Shown here: piece by piece, positions 6,619 to 10,000 of the stretch
Layout of the letters: every line of letters begins with the position of its first letter
How positions within the stretch are numbered: the stretch's first letter is position 1
NCBI GenBank assembly: GCA_008636095.1
Contig: VSJD01000057.1
Coordinates: forward strand, 1-10,000
Direction: 5' to 3'
Source of the DNA: Kiritimatiellota bacterium
GTDB taxonomy: Bacteria; Verrucomicrobiota; Kiritimatiellia; JAAZAB01
Length of the DNA: 10,000 nt
The notes under the pieces: model-generated
Told to the model about the DNA's origin: nothing
What the model saw: only the letters and a program-made list of their open reading frames with translations
Database searches by the model: none
Translations under genes and position numbers: made by a program

Positions 6619-9600
6619 TCAATACCCCAAATACCAGTCATTCATGATTTCATCGGCTCTTAATGCGCGATTGTAGATCTTGACTTCATCAATCAACCCC
6701 TTGAAGTGTGACGGCCATGCCCCGGTATTGACCTGTCCAATATATAATTTTTGCGCTGACCCCCATTGCAGTGGCCCGGATGAACTTGCGGTATCCGTTA
6801 ATATCAAAACACCGTCCCGGTAGCACTTCAGTGTATTAACCCCGTCATAGGTAAAGGCGACATGATGCCACCCGTCCCAGGAGAGGGGGGGCGAATATTG
6901 ACACCAGTGCCAGCCTTGATTGACGGTGTTGATATGAACCGCTATTTTATTATCCCATATATCATAGCCATAAGCCCCTACCGCTCCGGCAATTCCGTTG
7001 TAGCCCGAGAAATTCGTTGTTGGCGAATAAACCCAGGCTGCCATGGTAATCGCCGTGACCTTGAAGCTGGTATTACTGCCGCAATCAACATAATTACTGC
7101 TTCCATTAACATTAACACTCAGCGCGCCATTAATCCAACCGTTGGTCCATTGCGGACTTCCCTGCAGGGTCCCGTTATTTCCTCTCCATGAAGAATCATG
7201 GGCCGTCGTCCCTGCGCCTTCATCAAGCTTCCAGCAACCCACATAATTATCCTCTTCCAGTTCAACTTTATCTATATACAAAGTGATCGCCTGCGGCGCA
7301 TCCCAAGTATATATCGTGATGCATAAGGCTTCATTAGTTGCGGCGATTGTTTTTGTCACGCTGATCTTTCGCCATACACTGTTGAGTTCCGTTACCTGAT
7401 TGGCATAAGTCCATCCACTTTGCGATCCGTGTAGACATATCTTAACTTTTCCCGACCCGGGTAAAGATTTCACATAAGCGCTGGCGGTATAGGTCTTTCC
7501 CTTTTTCACCTGGTAACTGACGCTGCTGTAAACACCCTCGTAATAGTTGAAACCCGGTGTGGTAACTTTCAATGATGAATTCCCTGATAGCGCATCAGAG
7601 GAAATCGCAAGCACTGTATTATGGTTTGGTAGCCAGCCGGTTGTGCCCAACTCAAAATCACCATTACAAACCGTTTTGTAATCCTTGACCTCCATAAGTT
7701 CAACTTTATCCACATTAAGCGTGATCGCCTGAGGACTTACCCATGTCAATATGGAGACGACCAATATCTCGTTATTGGTTATTGTCTTCGTCACGCTGAT
7801 CTTTTGCCACTCACAGTTGATGTCCGTTACCTGATTGGCATATGTCCATCCGCTTTTCGTTCCCCACAAACATATCTTCACTTTTCCTTGCCAGGGAGTT
7901 TTTGCCACTTTCACATAAGCGCTGGCGGTATAGGTCTTTCCCTTTTCCACCTGATAGCCAATACTGCTGGAAAAACCCTCGGTAGGAACGATGCCGGGTG
8001 TGGTAACCATTAATGCGGAACCACCTAACAATGATGCTGGATATATTTCTATCATCGCAGTGTTGTATGACCGCCACCCGTTGATGCCCATTTCAAAATC
8101 ACCATTACAAACCGTTTTGTAATCCTTGACCTCCACAAGTTCAACTTTATCCACATTAAGCGTGATCGCTTGAGGACTTTCCCATGTCAATATATGGACG
8201 ACCAACATCTCGTTATCGGTTATTGTCTTTGTCACGCTGATCTTTTGCCACTCGCAGTTGACGTCCGTTACCTGATTGGCATATGTCCATCCGCTTTTCG
8301 TTCCCCACAAACATATCTTCACTTTTCCCTGCCAGGGAGTTTTTGCCACTTTTACATAAGCGCTGGCGGTATAGGTCTTTCCCTTTTCCACCTGATAACC
8401 GTTATAGCTGCCATAAACACCCTCGTAATAGTTGAAACCCGGTGTGGTAACTTTCAATGATGAATTCCCTGATAACGCATCGGAAGATATTGCCAGCACC
8501 GCGTTTTTGGCCGAACCCCAGGTTGTTGTGCCCAGTTCAAAACCGCTGTTCTCAACCAGGTTAATGCGCTGCCAGCCGATGCTTAACTGCATGTATCCGG
8601 CTGTCCAGCAGGATGATTGTTCTTTCAATGAGTAATCACCAATATCGGTATATAACGGATTGGTGGAGATGCATCCGGTGCCGGCGCTTGTGCCGCTGTA
8701 ATTCTGATTAATGCAAAATACATCATTGTAAATGGAAACGCAGACGGCGCTGTCCAAACAAGTGATTCCCTTGTTAGCCGTTATGATGCTGTGCGTAATA
8801 TTTAAGGCCGAATTATCTTTCGCCAAAATCCCCTGCTGGGCATTTCCCACCGTTATCCTTTCAATATTGGCCTGCGAATTCCCCGCCATTTCTACGGCAG
8901 TATTCTGAACCGCAAATATGCACCGCGTGATTTGAATGTTCCGCGAAGAATTCATGCTGATTCCGTTCATGCCCGTAAGCATGACATTACTAATGAGCAC
9001 GTTGCTTGCTGAATTAAGCGCCACGAACCCCGTTATCCTTACCAGGTCTGGAGACGTCCCGATAAGCTCAACCCCGTCTTTCAAGACAAGGTTTTCATTA
9101 TATATTCCCTTCTTCAGACGAAATACCTTTATGCCCGGCTCGGCCACGTCGATCGCATCCTGAATGCTCCTAAAGGGAGCTTCGATCGTGCCCGTTTCAT
9201 TGGTGCTGTTCGGATCCACATATATTTCATCCAGATGACGAGTATAATATTTCAGGTAAATCCAATTGGATGACAAATCGTGCGCGTCCACGGCCCGGGC
9301 CCGGAAGGTGATCACATAAGGAGGCGTCGCGCCCAAAGCATAATATGATTCCAGATAATCCGTGTTTGCACTGTCCAGCGGGTGCCAAATGTTTTGATTA
9401 TTGATTGAACATTCCAGCTCCGTCATTTTAACACCGTCTTCGTCGCTCGCGTTAATCATTACTTTTATCTGGCCGTTGGCACCTTCCTGAAAAGAGCCGG
9501 CACATTCCGGTAGGTCGTTAAATGCCGTCCAGCCTTTGACGCTTTCCGTATCCTGAATATAAACATAAATCCTTTGCCCGTTGGCGACCGGATTGGTGGG

Positions 9601-10000
9601 CGAGACCGTTAATTCCAGGCTGTTATCGCCGCTGGTCAGGGGATTAGCGGTTGAAGCCGATGGCCCCGGCACCGAGTAACTGTTCAAGCCGACATAAGCT
9701 ATTCTATCGGCGGAAACCAGGGAGTTGTCTATATTGGCCGGTATTGCCTTGACATACAGGTTCGTGTTCCAGGCCGGCCCGGCGCCCTTAGCCCTCCTGA
9801 AAATATGGATGGGTGCGCTTAAGGAATTTTCGGCGCACATGTTTCTCAGGTTGATTGTGACGTGGCCGGTATCAGGATCATAAGCAATGCCGTCCTTTTT
9901 AATTACCAGGGGCCACTGCGTTCCGCCCCAGGTATCATACAGTTTGCCGCCGGGAGTCTTCATTTCATCCCTTAAAAACATATACTTGCTGGTTGAGGCC
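6619..10000 (-). CDS. Large beta-helix / triple CBM-like / LamG protein (5' end beyond window)
   Basis: The frame is open from the right edge to TGA at 6619. Six codons precede the first ATG (9981) without a stop, no ribosome site or signal peptide is seen there, and the text reads like the middle of a protein, so the true start lies outside. Numbering from that Met, residues 1-250 look like beta-sandwich or Ig-like modules. Residues about 252-460 are a right-handed beta-helix of DUF1565 type (IYVDPNS, APFRSIQDAIDVA, then repeated short NxxI turns). Residues 474-616, 622-764 and 769-910 are three copies of a CBM4/9-like module (NGDFELG opening, AYVK, DKVEL ending). Residues 913-1112 are a LamG/concanavalin-like domain (KLDEGAGTTAHDSS, WHHVAFTYDG, LIDEVKIYNRAL). 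It is probably a surface or secreted glycan-binding protein or adhesin. No catalytic motif and no C-terminal sorting signal are visible. Confidence 0.85.
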   Translation of the reverse strand, partial: ASTSKYMFLRDEMKTPGGKLYDTWGGTQWPLVIKKDGIAYDPDTGHVTINLRNMCAENSLSAPIHIFRRAKGAGPAWNTNLYVKAIPANIDNSLVSADRIAYVGLNSYSVPGPSASTANPLTSGDNSLELTVSPTNPVANGQRIYVYIQDTESVKGWTAFNDLPECAGSFQEGANGQIKVMINASDEDGVKMTELECSINNQNIWHPLDSANTDYLESYYALGATPPYVITFRARAVDAHDLSSNWIYLKYYTRHLDEIYVDPNSTNETGTIEAPFRSIQDAIDVAEPGIKVFRLKKGIYNENLVLKDGVELIGTSPDLVRITGFVALNSASNVLISNVMLTGMNGISMNSSRNIQITRCIFAVQNTAVEMAGNSQANIERITVGNAQQGILAKDNSALNITHSIITANKGITCLDSAVCVSIYNDVFCINQNYSGTSAGTGCISTNPLYTDIGDYSLKEQSSCWTAGYMQLSIGWQRINLVENSGFELGTTTWGSAKNAVLAISSDALSGNSSLKVTTPGFNYYEGVYGSYNGYQVEKGKTYTASAYVKVAKTPWQGKVKICLWGTKSGWTYANQVTDVNCEWQKISVTKTITDNEMLVVHILTWESPQAITLNVDKVELVEVKDYKTVCNGDFEMGINGWRSYNTAMIEIYPASLLGGSALMVTTPGIVPTEGFSSSIGYQVEKGKTYTASAYVKVAKTPWQGKVKICLWGTKSGWTYANQVTDINCEWQKISVTKTITNNEILVVSILTWVSPQAITLNVDKVELMEVKDYKTVCNGDFELGTTGWLPNHNTVLAISSDALSGNSSLKVTTPGFNYYEGVYSSVSYQVKKGKTYTASAYVKSLPGSGKVKICLHGSQSGWTYANQVTELNSVWRKISVTKTIAATNEALCITIYTWDAPQAITLYIDKVELEEDNYVGCWKLDEGAGTTAHDSSWRGNNGTLQGSPQWTNGWINGALSVNVNGSSNYVDCGSNTSFKVTAITMAAWVYSPTTNFSGYNGIAGAVGAYGYDIWDNKIAVHINTVNQGWHWCQYSPPLSWDGWHHVAFTYDGVNTLKCYRDGVLILTDTASSSGPLQWGSAQKLYIGQVNTGAWPSHFKGLIDEVKIYNRALRADEIMNDWYLGY
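7252..8559 (-). repeat. Three tandem ~440-base repeats encoding CBM4/9-like modules
   Basis: Units span roughly 8559-8122, 8121-7681 and 7680-7252 within the beta-helix/LamG gene. Units 1 and 2 share 8263-8397 and 7822-7956 with only two differences in 135 bases, at an offset of 441. Units 1 and 3 share a perfect 61-base block (8414-8474 and 7529-7589) that unit 2 lacks. The near-identity at DNA level shows recent duplication or exchange between units rather than old domain repetition. Confidence 0.9.

Noticed and set aside
6261..6622. Plus- and minus-strand frames of 69 to 88 residues in the non-coding stretch
   Set aside because: Several phases are open at once, translations are arginine- and serine-rich, ribosome sites are absent, and the region is a series of hairpins. 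A dispersed non-coding repeat explains it better.
7529..8474. Near-identical repeated DNA considered as a CRISPR array or an insertion sequence
   Set aside because: The repeats are about 440 bases apart, stay in frame and encode protein modules. There are no short regular repeats with unique spacers, no terminal inverted repeats and no transposase.

Overview
The window reads as part of a heterotrophic, polysaccharide-handling bacterium. Every convincing gene is on the minus strand. They are large secreted beta-sandwich or lectin-like proteins, a glycoside hydrolase family 99-like (WbsX-type) protein, an arabinose/fucose-isomerase-like sugar isomerase and a small alpha/beta-hydrolase. CBM9-like, LamG, beta-helix and GH99-like domains without SusC/SusD are typical of the PVC superphylum (Lentisphaerota, Kiritimatiellota, Verrucomicrobiota, Planctomycetota). 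That placement is an inference from domain style, not from a marker gene.

Layout, in the direction of transcription (right to left). From 10000 to 6619 runs the 3' part of a very large gene. Its product has a sandwich-like N-terminal part, a right-handed beta-helix, three tandem carbohydrate-binding-like modules and a C-terminal LamG lectin domain. The frame is still open at the right edge, so its start is missing. From 6618 to 5860 is a ~760-base non-coding stretch. It holds a hairpin-rich block (about 6406-6532), a 160-base segment bounded by an inverted repeat (6002-6161) and a 16-base palindrome (5974-5989). Then come four co-directional genes: the GH99-like protein (5859-3541), the sugar isomerase (3445-1991), the alpha/beta-hydrolase (1977-1168) and a secreted multi-module protein (1077 to beyond the left edge). 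Gaps between them are 95, 13 and 90 bases, so they plausibly form one operon.

How they may work together (inference): the secreted protein at the left edge would bind or attack glycans outside the cell. The GH99-like protein, which has no signal peptide, would act on a glycan inside the cell or leave by an unrecognised route. The esterase-like hydrolase could remove acyl groups. The isomerase would convert a released aldose such as L-arabinose, L-fucose or a related sugar to its ketose. No transporter, kinase, regulator, sulfatase or SusC/D pair is visible here. No tRNA, rRNA, CRISPR array or insertion-sequence transposase was found.
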